Source of the DNA: Candidatus Enterocloster excrementipullorum
GTDB taxonomy: Bacteria; Bacillota; Clostridia; Lachnospirales; Lachnospiraceae
DNA: 64,000 nt
Reading direction: 5' to 3'
Assembly (NCBI GenBank): GCA_019119575.1
Contig: DWWT01000026.1
Location: 1 to 64,000, forward strand
How positions within the stretch are numbered: the stretch's first letter is position 1; each line of letters starts with the position of its first letter. Both the position numbers and the translations under genes were made by a program. Below are positions 26,816-34,785 of this stretch, one piece after another. The notes under the pieces are model-generated. The model was not told the origin of the DNA. It saw nothing but the letters and a program-made list of their open reading frames with translations, and searched no databases.

Positions 26816-27723
26816 CCTTCCCCCCGCAGGCGGGCCAGGGTCTGCCGCTTATCTGCTGCCCGCATCAGGGCTTCCCCTACCAGGACCGCGTCCGCCCCGA
26901 TTTCCCGCAGCCGCCCCGTATCCTCCGGCCCTTTGACGCCGCTCTCCGACACAAAGAGCACATCCTGGGGAATCATCCGGCGCAGCCGCAGGCTGTTGTC
27001 CGTATCAACGGAAAAATCCTTGAGATTGCGGTTGTTCACCCCGATGATCCGGGCTCCTGCCGCCAGGGCCATCTCTGCCTCCCTCGCGTCGTGGGCCTCC
27101 ACCAGGGCGGAGAGCCCCAGCTCCCCGCAGATGCCCAGGTACTCGGCGAGCTGGCCCGGCGAGAGAAGGGAGCAGATGAGGAGAACGGCGGAGGCTCCCA
27201 AAACCTTGGCTTCATATATCATATAGGCGTCTATGGTAAAATCCTTTCGCAGGCAGGGAATGGACACGGCCTCCGCGATTTCCTCCAGATACCGGCCGCT
27301 GCCCAAAAACCATTTGGGCTCTGTGAGCACTGAGATGGCGTCTGCGCCCGCCTCCTCATATTCCCTGGCGATCTGCAGGTACGGGAAGTCCGGGGCAATG
27401 AGCCCCTTGGAGGGGGAAGCCTTTTTGCATTCACAGATAAAGGAGAGGCCGGGCTTTTTTAATGCCTTCTCAAAGGCAAAATCCCCTTTGGGGAGAGAAT
27501 GGACCCTGCGCCGCATTTCCTCCGCGGAAATTTCTCTCTTGGCCTGTGCCGTCCGTTCCCTGGCGTGGTCTGCAAGCTGCGTCAGAATGTTTGCGCTCCC
27601 GGTATCCCTACTCCTGATGTCTCCGCCTCCGATATCCTCGCTTCTGACGTCCCCGCCTTTGGAAACCCTGCGTTTGTCCGCCATATTTTCCATTTGTTTG
27701 TCTGTCATATTTCCCATTCTCAT
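26812..27723 (-). CDS. trpC: Indole-3-glycerol phosphate synthase with N-terminal extension
   Basis: Closes the indole ring from CdRP. Barrel motifs: [13 protein letters not shown] (catalytic Lys/Glu region), [55 protein letters not shown] and [12 protein letters not shown]. At 303 residues it is about 45 longer than usual: residues 1-45 include a Gly/Asp/Arg repeat ([18 protein letters not shown]) before the normal [13 protein letters not shown] helix. ATG 27723 overlaps the trpD TGA with GGAGGCGGAGGG as SD; ATGs 2 and 4 codons later are alternatives. The frame stays open far into trpD, which is a shadow. Confidence 0.93.
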   Translation of the reverse strand: MRMGNMTDKQMENMADKRRVSKGGDVRSEDIGGGDIRSRDTGSANILTQLADHARERTAQAKREISAEEMRRRVHSLPKGDFAFEKALKKPGLSFICECKKASPSKGLIAPDFPYLQIAREYEEAGADAISVLTEPKWFLGSGRYLEEIAEAVSIPCLRKDFTIDAYMIYEAKVLGASAVLLICSLLSPGQLAEYLGICGELGLSALVEAHDAREAEMALAAGARIIGVNNRNLKDFSVDTDNSLRLRRMIPQDVLFVSESGVKGPEDTGRLREIGADAVLVGEALMRAADKRQTLARLRGEG

Positions 27724-28751
27724 CCCTCCGCCTCCGGCCGGTTGCTGACCGCGATGAGGGTATCCAGAACCTTCATAGCCTTCCCGGAGTCGATGAGCTC
27801 GGCGGCCAGGGCCACGCCCTCCTTCATAGTATCCGCCTTTCCTCCGATGTAGAGGGAAGCCCCCGCATTCATCAGCACGGCGTCTCTCTTGCAGCCCTTT
27901 TCGCCTCCCAGAATAGCCCGGGTGATGGCCGCATTCTCCTGGGGGGTTCCCCCCGCCAGGTCCTCCCTGGTACACCGGGAAAAGCCGAATTCCTCCGGGG
28001 TGATGACATAAGATTTGAACCATCCGTCCTTGATTTCGCACACTGAGGTGGGAGCGCTCATGGAGATCTCATCCAGCTTATCCTGACCGTACACCACCAT
28101 GCCCCGTCGCACGCCCAGATTGATGAGCACCTGGGCCAGGGGCTCCACCAGGTAGTCGTCATAGACGCCCAGAAGCTGAAGGGAGGGGGAGCCGGGATTG
28201 GTGAGGGGGCCCAGGATATTGAACACGGTGCGGAAGCCCAGCTCCTTGCGGATGGCTCCCACATACTTCATGGAGGTGTGGTATTTCTGGGCGAAGAAAA
28301 AGCACATGCCCGCCTCCCCCAGAAGCTCCACGCACCGGGCCGGGCTCTGGTTGATGTTCATGCCCAGGGCCTCCAGGCAGTCCGCCGTGCCGCACTGGGA
28401 GGAGGCGGCCCGGTTCCCGTGCTTTGCCACCTTCATGCCACCGGCGGCAGCCACCAGGGCGGAGGTGGTGGAAATATTGAAGCTGTGGGCATTGTCCCCG
28501 CCGGTTCCCACAATCTCAAACACCTCCATGCCCGTGTCCACCTGGGTTGCATGGGCCCGCATGGCCGCGGCGCAGCCTGCGATCTCATCCGTGGTCTCGG
28601 CCCGGGCGCTCTTTGTGGACAGGGCCGCCAGAAATGCTGCGTTCTGGGTGGGCGTGGTCTGGCCGCTCATGATCTCATTCATCACGGCATAGGCCTCCTC
28701 GTAGGTCAAATCCTCTTTGCTTACAATCTTTACAATGGCTTCCTTAATCAT
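27720..28751 (-). CDS. trpD: Anthranilate phosphoribosyltransferase
   Basis: Transfers the phosphoribosyl group of PRPP to anthranilate. The PRPP loop [17 protein letters not shown] and the [21 protein letters not shown] block are intact, as is [23 protein letters not shown]. 343 residues is normal. GGAGGTAAAAACC stands before the ATG, which lies 8 nt inside the end of trpG. It is not fused to TrpG, unlike in enterobacteria. Confidence 0.96.
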   Translation of the reverse strand: MIKEAIVKIVSKEDLTYEEAYAVMNEIMSGQTTPTQNAAFLAALSTKSARAETTDEIAGCAAAMRAHATQVDTGMEVFEIVGTGGDNAHSFNISTTSALVAAAGGMKVAKHGNRAASSQCGTADCLEALGMNINQSPARCVELLGEAGMCFFFAQKYHTSMKYVGAIRKELGFRTVFNILGPLTNPGSPSLQLLGVYDDYLVEPLAQVLINLGVRRGMVVYGQDKLDEISMSAPTSVCEIKDGWFKSYVITPEEFGFSRCTREDLAGGTPQENAAITRAILGGEKGCKRDAVLMNAGASLYIGGKADTMKEGVALAAELIDSGKAMKVLDTLIAVSNRPEAEG

Positions 28752-29325
28752 TGGTTTTTACCTCCTGGATGAAATTTATCAGCATCTGCCTGCCGTCCGG
28801 CGTCATGATGGATTCCGGATGAAACTGCACCCCGTAGATGGGATAGTCCCTGTGGCATACGGCCATCACCTCCCCGTCCCGGGTGGAGGCAACAGCCTTT
28901 AAGCAAGGGGGAAGGGTCTCTGGCTCCACGGCCAGAGAGTGGTAGCGGGCCACCGGGGCCTCCCCCGGGCAGCCGTGAAACAGGGGGCAGTCCGTATCAA
29001 ACAGGACGATGGACTGTTTCCCGTGCATCAGCTCTTTGGCGTAGGTGACGGTGCCGCCGAAGGCCGCGCAGATGGCCTGGTGTCCCAGGCATACGCCCAG
29101 GATGGGGATTTCATTTCCCAGCTCCCGGACCGCCTGGATGATGATTCCCGCGTCCTCGGGCCTTCCGGGTCCGGGGGAGAGAACGATGCGGTCCGGGGCC
29201 AGGCGGCGTATCTCCTCCACCGTCATCTCGTCATTTCGTATCACGCGGATATCCGGCTCGATTTCCCCGATGAGCTGGTAAAGGTTGTAGGAAAAGCTGT
29301 CGTAATTGTCGATGAGCAAAATCAT
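28744..29325 (-). CDS. trpG: Anthranilate synthase glutamine amidotransferase component
   Basis: Class I glutaminase supplying ammonia to TrpE. The opening is [14 protein letters not shown]. The nucleophile Cys lies in [11 protein letters not shown], and His/Glu in [14 protein letters not shown]. 193 residues is normal. ATG 29325 follows AGGAGGAGGACCT and overlaps the trpE stop as ATGA. In some Firmicutes TrpG also serves folate synthesis; the trp location argues for tryptophan here. Confidence 0.95.
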   Translation of the reverse strand: MILLIDNYDSFSYNLYQLIGEIEPDIRVIRNDEMTVEEIRRLAPDRIVLSPGPGRPEDAGIIIQAVRELGNEIPILGVCLGHQAICAAFGGTVTYAKELMHGKQSIVLFDTDCPLFHGCPGEAPVARYHSLAVEPETLPPCLKAVASTRDGEVMAVCHRDYPIYGVQFHPESIMTPDGRQMLINFIQEVKTND

Positions 29326-30788
29326 AGGTCCTCCTCCTGGGCCATTTTTAAGGCGTTCATAACGGCCCGCGCCTTGTTCGCGCACTCCTCATATTCCTTC
29401 TCTGGCACCGAATCCGCCACAATCCCGGCTCCGCTGCGCACAAAGACATGCCCGTTTTTCTTGTAGGCAATGCGGATGGCGATGCAGGTGTCCATATTTC
29501 CCGTAAAATCAATATAGCCGATGGCCCCGCCGTAGATGCCCCGCTTATTATTTTCCAGCTCTCCAATGAGCTGGCATGCCCGGATTTTCGGGGCTCCAGA
29601 GAGCGTCCCCGCCGGGAGGACCGCCTCGACGGCATCCAGGGCGTCGCAGCCCTCCCGGATTTCTCCCCGCACCGTGGAGCCGATGTGCATGACATGGGAG
29701 AAGCGCTCAATGGAGTGCAGGGACTCCACCTGCACCGTGCCGAAGCGGCTGATTTTTCCAAGGTCATTGCGTCCCAAGTCCACCAGCATGTTGTGCTCCG
29801 CCAGCTCCTTGGAGTCGGAGAGAAGCTCGGTCTCCAGCGCCTTATCCTCCTCGTCCGTCCGCCCTCTGGGCCGGGTGCCTGCCAGGGGAAACGTGTGGAG
29901 CACGCCGTTTTCCAGCTTCACCAGGGTCTCCGGGGAGGCCCCGGCCACCTCCACATCCGTCCCGGAAAAATAGAACATGTAGGGCGATGGATTTAAGGTG
30001 CGCAGAATCCGGTAGGTGTTTAAGAGGCTCCCTTCAAAGGGGGCGGACAGGCGGTTGGAGAGGACAATCTGAAAAATGTCTCCCTCCCGGATGTGTTCCT
30101 TGGCCGTCTCCACCATGGCGCAGAACCGTTCCCTATCAAACAGCGGCGCTGCCTCCCCCAACAGACGCCCGCCGGGCTCCGCCTTTCGCTGGCCTGTCTT
30201 CAGAAGATTTTCAAGCTGCCCCAGTTCCAGCACCGCTTTGTTGTATCCGACCTCCACGTCCTCCAGGGACATGTTGACAATCAGGATGATTTTCTGACGG
30301 AAATTGTCAAAGGCAATGACTTTGTCAAAGAGCATTAGATCCGCGTCCTTGAAGCCTTCCGTGCCCTCGGCGCAGGTGCGCACTGCGGGCTCGCTGTATC
30401 CAAGGTAATCGTAGGAAAAATACCCCACCAGCCCGCCAGTGAAGGAGGGGAGATAGTCAAAGCGGGGGCTTTTGTAATCCGCCAGGATCTGCCGCAGGCT
30501 GGCGGAGGGATTCTCTGTCTCAAAGGTGAGATTTCCCACCCGCATCTTACCGTTTTCACAAGTGATGGCCAGTTTGGGGTCAAAGCCGAGAAAGGTATAG
30601 CGCCCCCATTTCTCATCCTGATGGGCGGATTCCAGCAGATAGCAGTGGGTAGATACATTTTTTAAAATCCGCACCGCCTCGATGGGGGTGCAGATGTCCG
30701 ACAGAATCTCGCAGCTCACCGGCAGAACCTTGTACTGGCCGGCGGCGGCAATCTTTTTGGCGTCCGTGAGACTGGGCAGAATGTTCAT
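29322..30788 (-). CDS. trpE: Anthranilate synthase component I
   Basis: Chorismate-using subunit. Active-site blocks: RGRTDEEDKALETELLSDSKELAEHNMLVDLGRNDLGK, TLSGAPKIRACQLIGELE (with the TrpE/PabB-type substrate site) and VRSGAGIVADSVPEKEYEE. The feedback-binding LLESA motif near residue 42 (CYLLESAHQDEKWGRY) is retained, so Trp inhibition is expected. 488 residues. ATG 30788 has AAGGAGG 8 nt upstream; the open frame beyond it runs into the T-box leader. First gene of the operon. Confidence 0.95.
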   Translation of the reverse strand: MNILPSLTDAKKIAAAGQYKVLPVSCEILSDICTPIEAVRILKNVSTHCYLLESAHQDEKWGRYTFLGFDPKLAITCENGKMRVGNLTFETENPSASLRQILADYKSPRFDYLPSFTGGLVGYFSYDYLGYSEPAVRTCAEGTEGFKDADLMLFDKVIAFDNFRQKIILIVNMSLEDVEVGYNKAVLELGQLENLLKTGQRKAEPGGRLLGEAAPLFDRERFCAMVETAKEHIREGDIFQIVLSNRLSAPFEGSLLNTYRILRTLNPSPYMFYFSGTDVEVAGASPETLVKLENGVLHTFPLAGTRPRGRTDEEDKALETELLSDSKELAEHNMLVDLGRNDLGKISRFGTVQVESLHSIERFSHVMHIGSTVRGEIREGCDALDAVEAVLPAGTLSGAPKIRACQLIGELENNKRGIYGGAIGYIDFTGNMDTCIAIRIAYKKNGHVFVRSGAGIVADSVPEKEYEECANKARAVMNALKMAQEEDL

Positions 30789-30862
30789 GGCGTTACCTCC
30801 TTGTGCTCCCGCACGGTGCGCCTGGGCCTTTGCCCGCAGCATCCGGGGATAAAATGCAAAAT

Positions 30863-30903
30863 AAAAAACGTCCCTGACAGAAGAAAAATATCTGTCAAGG
30901 ACG
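30863..30903 (-). terminator. T-box-controlled terminator of the trp leader
   Basis: A 12-bp stem (30869-30880 with 30892-30903, one G-U pair) is followed on the minus strand by six T residues (30863-30868). It stands between the T-box sequence and trpE. Confidence 0.9.
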
Positions 30904-31165
30904 AATAGAATACGAAAAAAGACACTATCCGCGGTGCCACCTTGCATTCACAGGGGTGAACCTGTGCACTTAGCGGGATACCAACATATCCCCGGCAACT
31001 GACGTATGCCCCCACGTCGCAGAATACTCTGCGCGGCCGCGCTCCGAAGAGCTGTCCGGCACTGCATTTGACTGCGCCCTCAGCGGTCCATTTGACAACT
31101 TGTTTCTTATCCGGCTCTCAGCTATCCGGACTCTCTGTGAAGGCATCATTGCCGTTATCTCCGCT
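30863..31165 (-). promoter_or_regulatory. Tryptophan T-box riboswitch
   Basis: The leader of trpE carries the conserved T-box GGTGGCACCGCGG at 30929-30941 (minus strand) just before the terminator. The bulge UGGC can pair with the 3' end of a tRNA with discriminator G, as in tRNA-Trp. Upstream stem I is GC-rich, with AGAGAG..GCTGAGAG-like elements near 31108-31145. The best specifier candidate is TGG at complement 31088-31090, in AAATGGACC. Uncharged tRNA-Trp would favour the antiterminator and switch the operon on. Confidence 0.9.
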
Positions 31166-31195
31166 TCATCGGTTTGATATATTTGATTTTTCTGG

Positions 31196-31225
31196 ATTAT
31201 GGCATGCACAATTAGGGAACGTCAA
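31196..31225 (-). promoter_or_regulatory. trp operon promoter
   Basis: On the minus strand TTGACG (31220-31225) and CATAAT (31196-31201) are 18 bp apart. The predicted start near 31189 gives a leader of about 400 nt containing the T-box. Confidence 0.65.
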
Positions 31226-31331
31226 GAGAAAAAATGTGATAAATGTGTGAAATATGTGGAGAAAAAGAAAAATAGGCAGCAGTTCAAATGGCGGGAAAAC
31301 AGGAGAGGATCATGTTCATATATCTTTGCGA

Positions 31332-31373
31332 AAAGAGCCGAATCTGCATATTTTGGCAGAAACGGCTCTTTTT
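31332..31373 (-). terminator. Terminator after tRNA-Ser
   Basis: AAGAGCCG and CGGCTCTT pair with a TCTGC/GCAGA inner stem, flanked by A and T runs on both sides. It lies immediately 3' of the tRNA gene on the minus strand. Confidence 0.8.
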
Positions 31374-31378
31374 GCAAG

Positions 31379-31467
31379 CGGAGGAAAAGGGATTTGAACC
31401 CTTGCGCCGGTGCTACCGACCTACTGGTGTTCGAAGCCAGACCCTTCAGCCACTTGGGTATTCCTCC
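31379..31467 (-). tRNA. tRNA-Ser (CGA)
   Basis: 89-nt type II tRNA. The acceptor stem GGAGGAA pairs with TTCCTCC. The D-arm is followed by the anticodon loop TTCGAAC, giving anticodon CGA (codon UCG). A long variable arm and the T-arm GGGTTCAAATCCC are present, and the discriminator is G. The 31-39 position of the anticodon stem is a C-A mismatch. CCA is not encoded. A TATAAT box lies at complement 31487-31492, 20 bp before the 5' end, with only a weak -35. Confidence 0.92.
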
Positions 31468-31603
31468 AAAAAATATCAACTACTGCATTATACACTAAAA
31501 AAAGCGTTTTGTGTAGTGGTTGGAGGAAATTTTTTATTCCTTTTTTGCAGCCCCTCTAGCAAGCCGCCAGGCAATTTCCTGTCAGCATAAGATCCGCAGC
31601 AAA

Positions 31604-31780
31604 TCAATGATATCCCGCATCTGTCCGTTGATCCCGCCCCGGACATTCCTCCGGAATATCCGGCGTGGCGTTGTCCGGGGCGGGGAGTATTATTTCCGCA
31701 CTATTTGCTGCGTGCTCTTCCTGAACGTGTGCGGGTGCCTCGCGGTTTTGGTTCGCATTTATGGTCTGCTCCATATCCAT
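31604..31780 (-). CDS. Small hypothetical protein (58 aa)
   Basis: Begins MDMEQTINANQNREAP after AGAGGAGAA, a good ribosome site. It is polar and acidic and ends GYH. No family is recognised. The +1 frame near its end reads GGINGQMRDIIDLLRILC, which looks more protein-like than the assigned end, so either a frameshift or an overlapping remnant is possible. A hairpin (31804-31812 with 31830-31838) stands 24 nt upstream of the ATG. The flanks 31498-31603 and 31839-31885 show nothing else. Confidence 0.35.
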   Translation of the reverse strand: MDMEQTINANQNREAPAHVQEEHAANSAEIILPAPDNATPDIPEECPGRDQRTDAGYH

Positions 31781-31885
31781 TTCTCCTCTCGTATAATCGT
31801 CCGGAGCGTGTTGGAAAATGCATTCCCCAAACACGCTCTAAGGTTAGTATGGATACGGGACAAGAAAAATATACTTTAAAGCTTT

Positions 31886-32755
31886 CTACAGCTTTCCCGT
31901 CACATCCAGGGGAATGGTAAATTCCACGGCGCCCATATATCCCGGGGCGACGGTGTACTCGTCAAAAGTGATTACCAGCTGCCCTTGACTGTCAAAGTAG
32001 AAACTCTCTTCCCCGGTCAGTCCCTTGAAATCCGTCTCCGGGTAGTCTGTCTGGTAGAAATAGGAGATTGAGTCATCCGCGGCCATCTGCGCAATCATCT
32101 GGGATTTGATGTTGTCGCTGACAGCTTCCAGACGGGCCGGGTCATTTCCTAAAAGCTGGGCAAGGCTCACCACCTCTCCCGTGGACTTGTCAACCGTAAA
32201 TATTTTTACAAACTCTGTCCCGCTGGCCATGACAAGAGTGGTGTTGATGCGCAGAGAGAGGTATTTGTCATTGTCCGTGACAACTTCGTAGGAGGAACTT
32301 AGGGAATAGTTCCATTCGCCTTGGGATTCGGACAGCTCCTGCTCATACATGCGGATCAGAGATTGGGCGTACTCCTCGATGGAAAGATTCACCGCCGGGC
32401 TTTCGCTTCCCTCCTCACCCTCTACCTTGGGAATCTGAATGTCCGCCTCAAAATGATTGGTCTGATCCTTGTACGTATCAAGAGTAACGACCCGGGCAAT
32501 CGAGCCGATCACAGGTATTTTTTCCATTGCGCTTGCAACGGTAGGGCTGACATTAACAAGGATAATCATACAGGCCGCTGCGGCGGCGCAGGAGGCAGCG
32601 CCGCGCCGGAGGACGCGCAGGCCGCTCTGTCTGCGCCGTTCCCGTTTTCCTTGGGCAATTCCCTCCAGCACCCGATTCTTTGCCTGGGGAGGGACGGGGA
32701 TATGTTCGTATTCTTCTTTTAAGTCTCTGATGGTATCAAGTATTTTTTTATCCAT
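31886..32755 (-). CDS. RsiV-like membrane anti-sigma factor (DUF3298)
   Basis: Expected to hold the ECF sigma factor encoded 17 nt upstream. The cytoplasmic N-terminus (1-55) is basic, followed by one membrane segment (about 56-75, SCAAAAACMIILVNVSPTVA). The extracellular part resembles RsiV: a DUF4163-like strand region and a DUF3298-like end with SFYFDSQGQLVITFDEYTVAPGYMG. In Bacillus and Clostridioides RsiV binds lysozyme and is cleaved in response. That ligand is not provable here, but the divergent peptidoglycan amidase supports a cell-envelope signal. 289 residues. Confidence 0.85.
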   Translation of the reverse strand: MDKKILDTIRDLKEEYEHIPVPPQAKNRVLEGIAQGKRERRRQSGLRVLRRGAASCAAAAACMIILVNVSPTVASAMEKIPVIGSIARVVTLDTYKDQTNHFEADIQIPKVEGEEGSESPAVNLSIEEYAQSLIRMYEQELSESQGEWNYSLSSSYEVVTDNDKYLSLRINTTLVMASGTEFVKIFTVDKSTGEVVSLAQLLGNDPARLEAVSDNIKSQMIAQMAADDSISYFYQTDYPETDFKGLTGEESFYFDSQGQLVITFDEYTVAPGYMGAVEFTIPLDVTGKL

Positions 32756-32772
32756 AATCCGGCTCCTTTCTG

Positions 32773-33270
32773 TTAATGGATGGGAGTGAGAGGGGACTCT
32801 TCCGTCAGATAGCTCCGAAGTTTTTTCAATGCCCGGTAGAGCCTGGCCTTCACCGTATTTGTGTTTTCACCAAGAATTTCAGCAATCTCATCCAGCTTCA
32901 TATCTTCAAAATAACGCAGGACAATGACTGTTCGGCTCTTTTCATCAAGCTGTCCCAGTACATGTTTCAGCTCGGTTTCTCCATAATTTTCTTCCGCAGG
33001 GATATCCGGCATTTCAAAGGCCGGCATCTCCTTCTTGCGTCTGCGGAGCACATCCAGAGAAGTATTGATTACTACCCGGCAGATCCAGGTGGAAAGATGC
33101 TCTGCCTGCCGCACGTTCCCGCAGTCTCTGATAACCTTGCAGGCGCTTTCCTGAACCACGTCCAGGGCATCCTCCTGGTTCTGTACATAGGTGTAGGCCA
33201 GGCGGTACAGCTTTTCATACTGCGTTGTAAGTATTTCTTCGGCCGCAGCCATTCTGTCTTTGACCTCCAT
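32773..33270 (-). CDS. ECF RNA polymerase sigma factor (SigV-like)
   Basis: 165 residues with sigma region 2 (YEKLYRLAYTYVQNQEDALDVVQES, then STWICRVVINTSLDVLRRRKK) and region 4 (LDEKSRTVIVLRYFEDMKLDEIAEILGENTNTVKARLYRALKKLR). AAAGGAGG precedes the ATG. It forms an operon with the anti-sigma gene. Both a sigma-A-type promoter and an ECF-type promoter lie upstream (33332-33402), the arrangement expected of an autoregulated ECF factor. Confidence 0.92.
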   Translation of the reverse strand: MEVKDRMAAAEEILTTQYEKLYRLAYTYVQNQEDALDVVQESACKVIRDCGNVRQAEHLSTWICRVVINTSLDVLRRRKKEMPAFEMPDIPAEENYGETELKHVLGQLDEKSRTVIVLRYFEDMKLDEIAEILGENTNTVKARLYRALKKLRSYLTEESPLTPIH

Positions 33271-33331
33271 TGCGCTGCCTCCTTTCGTTTTCCCAGCTGC
33301 GGAAATGACCGCTTTAGGTTCTTTTGCTTAT

Positions 33332-33360
33332 TAGACGCAGGTAGAGGGGAAAAAGTTGCA
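33332..33360 (-). promoter_or_regulatory. ECF-type autoregulatory promoter
   Basis: Minus strand TGCAAC (33355-33360) and CGTCTA (33332-33337) are 17 bp apart, close to the TGAAAC-N16-CGTC consensus of SigV/W/X promoters. It sits upstream of the sigma gene. Confidence 0.55.
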
Positions 33361-33373
33361 TACACACTCCAGC

Positions 33374-33402
33374 ATTATAGCCATTTGGAAAAAAGAAGGC
33401 AA
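33374..33402 (-). promoter_or_regulatory. Sigma-A promoter for the ECF operon
   Basis: Minus strand TTGCCT (33397-33402) and TATAAT (33374-33379) are 17 bp apart; basal expression of the sigma/anti-sigma pair. Confidence 0.6.
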
Positions 33403-33409
33403 GTCCGCG

Positions 33410-33438
33410 TTGAGTTTTCCGGCAAATAATGATATAGT
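33410..33438 (+). promoter_or_regulatory. Promoter of the membrane amidase gene
   Basis: TTGAGT (33410-33415) and TATAGT (33433-33438) are 17 bp apart, divergent from the ECF promoters a few bases away. Confidence 0.55.
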
Positions 33439-33481
33439 GATACCAGACTATTTGGGGGAATATGGGAAAGGAACTGCGCAG

Positions 33482-34342
33482 ATGGATAAAGACAGAAGGA
33501 ATATGCCGGAGATAGAGGAAGAAGAGTACGAGCAGATCCGGAAGGTGCCTCTTGGGGAGGATGCGGAAGGAGGCGAGGCAGCCTCTTCCCGGCCTGCCCG
33601 GTCACGAAAACCAGGATCTAATCGGAAAGAGGAAGGCACTCACAGAAGCAGGAGAAGAGGAAGCAGCCGGGGCAAAGGGCGCGGCAGAGGCGGCGTCCCT
33701 CTGGCCCCCCTGTTTCTCGCATGTATGCTGGGAATCGGCGCAGGCCTTTCCGGAGGATATTACATGTGGGGGTATGAGAAGCCCTACATGGTAGATCTGA
33801 AGGCGGTGGAGGTTCCCTCCTGGGTGGAGCAGGATTTCATACGGAAAAATATATTTTCACGACCGGATGTGACCATTACCCGGGTGAACAATATTGTAAT
33901 TCACTATGTGGCAAACCCCGGCAGCACCGCCCGCAGCAACCGGGATTACTTTGACAGTCTCGCGGATCAGGATCCGGAAGCCGGAGGAACATCCTCCAGC
34001 AGCCATTTTGTGGTGGGGCTGGACGGAGAGGTGATCCAGTGTATTCCGGTGGACGAGATGGCCTATGCCAACAGCCCCAGAAATTCGGATACGATTTCCA
34101 TTGAGAACTGCCATACGGATGAGACAGGAGAATTTACCCAGGCAACGTATGATTCCTTGGTGAAGCTGACTGCTTGTCTCTGCGACCAGATGGATCTCAC
34201 CTCCGCGGATGTGATTCGCCATTATGATGTGAATGAAAAAGAATGTCCAAAGTATTTTGTGGATCATGAGGACGCATGGCAGCAGTTCCGGGAGGATGTG
34301 GATCAGGCAATAGCGGATAAGTCGTGGGAAGATGTCCTGTAA
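33482..34342 (+). CDS. Membrane-anchored N-acetylmuramoyl-L-alanine amidase (Amidase_2/PGRP)
   Basis: 286 residues. An acidic then strongly basic cytoplasmic segment (to about residue 75, RSRRRGSSRGKGRGRGG) precedes one membrane helix (about 77-97), so the enzyme domain lies outside the cell. Zn ligands are visible in NIVIHYVANPG (His) and DVIRHYDVNEKECP (His, Asp/Cys region), with SHFVVGLDGEVIQCIP between, as in PGRP/Amidase_2 folds. ATG 33482 follows AAAGGAAC; an upstream open frame from 33356 has no SD and covers the promoter. Divergence from the SigV-like pair suggests a shared response to wall damage. Confidence 0.88.
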   Translation: MDKDRRNMPEIEEEEYEQIRKVPLGEDAEGGEAASSRPARSRKPGSNRKEEGTHRSRRRGSSRGKGRGRGGVPLAPLFLACMLGIGAGLSGGYYMWGYEKPYMVDLKAVEVPSWVEQDFIRKNIFSRPDVTITRVNNIVIHYVANPGSTARSNRDYFDSLADQDPEAGGTSSSSHFVVGLDGEVIQCIPVDEMAYANSPRNSDTISIENCHTDETGEFTQATYDSLVKLTACLCDQMDLTSADVIRHYDVNEKECPKYFVDHEDAWQQFREDVDQAIADKSWEDVL

Positions 34343-34357
34343 AACGCATTCGATATG

Positions 34358-34416
34358 CAGACAAACGCAAAAATATGCGTACAAGCGGTCTTGACGCCTA
34401 TTTTTGCGCCTGTCTG
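34358..34416 (+). terminator. Terminator of the membrane amidase gene
   Basis: CAGACA and CGCAAAAATA (34358-34375) pair with TATTTTTGCG and TGTCTG (34399-34416) across an AA/CC internal loop, followed shortly by ATTTTTG. Confidence 0.7.
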
Positions 34417-34477
34417 TCAGATTTTTGATCTTTTATGAACAAAATATGAATATTTTTTGAATAATTAGTATTTCTTC

Positions 34478-34506
34478 TTGTTTTGAGTGCTAAATTGTGT
34501 TATCAT
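34478..34506 (+). promoter_or_regulatory. Possible citrate synthase promoter and long leader
   Basis: TTGTTT (34478-34483) and TATCAT (34501-34506) are 17 bp apart. A start near 34513 gives a leader of about 270 nt to ATG 34786. The leader (34513-34785) holds several GC-rich self-complementary patches (around 34618-34655 and 34695-34720). No known riboswitch signature was recognised in it. Confidence 0.4.
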
Positions 34507-34785
34507 ACAAAAAGTGTTAGTCTCTTTTAAGCCTGTCGGGATTGTCTAATGTATTAGGATTCAGACTGATTTAGATCCCATTTTTACAATTTAAGTAACG
34601 GTTCAAGGTGAACAAGACGGCCAGGTGCCCTTGCGGCATGCCGTGCCCTGAAGTGTTGCCGATTTATTATTTTTATCAGAAATATCCGGTTTGCAGCGGC
34701 TCCCGGACAGGGGAGAGTGTACATTTTACAGCACTTTTAATGATCCGAACGGTCAAATCAAAATGAAAGAAAGGTGGTTGATGCT

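Noticed and set aside
31379-31467. Selenocysteine tRNA
   Set aside because: The anticodon loop reads CGA and the acceptor/T arms have ordinary lengths, so it is tRNA-Ser.
34485-34493. GAGTGCTAA, the right half of a CIRCE (HrcA) operator, before citrate synthase
   Set aside because: The left half TTAGCACTC is absent at the required 9-bp spacing, and no heat-shock gene follows.
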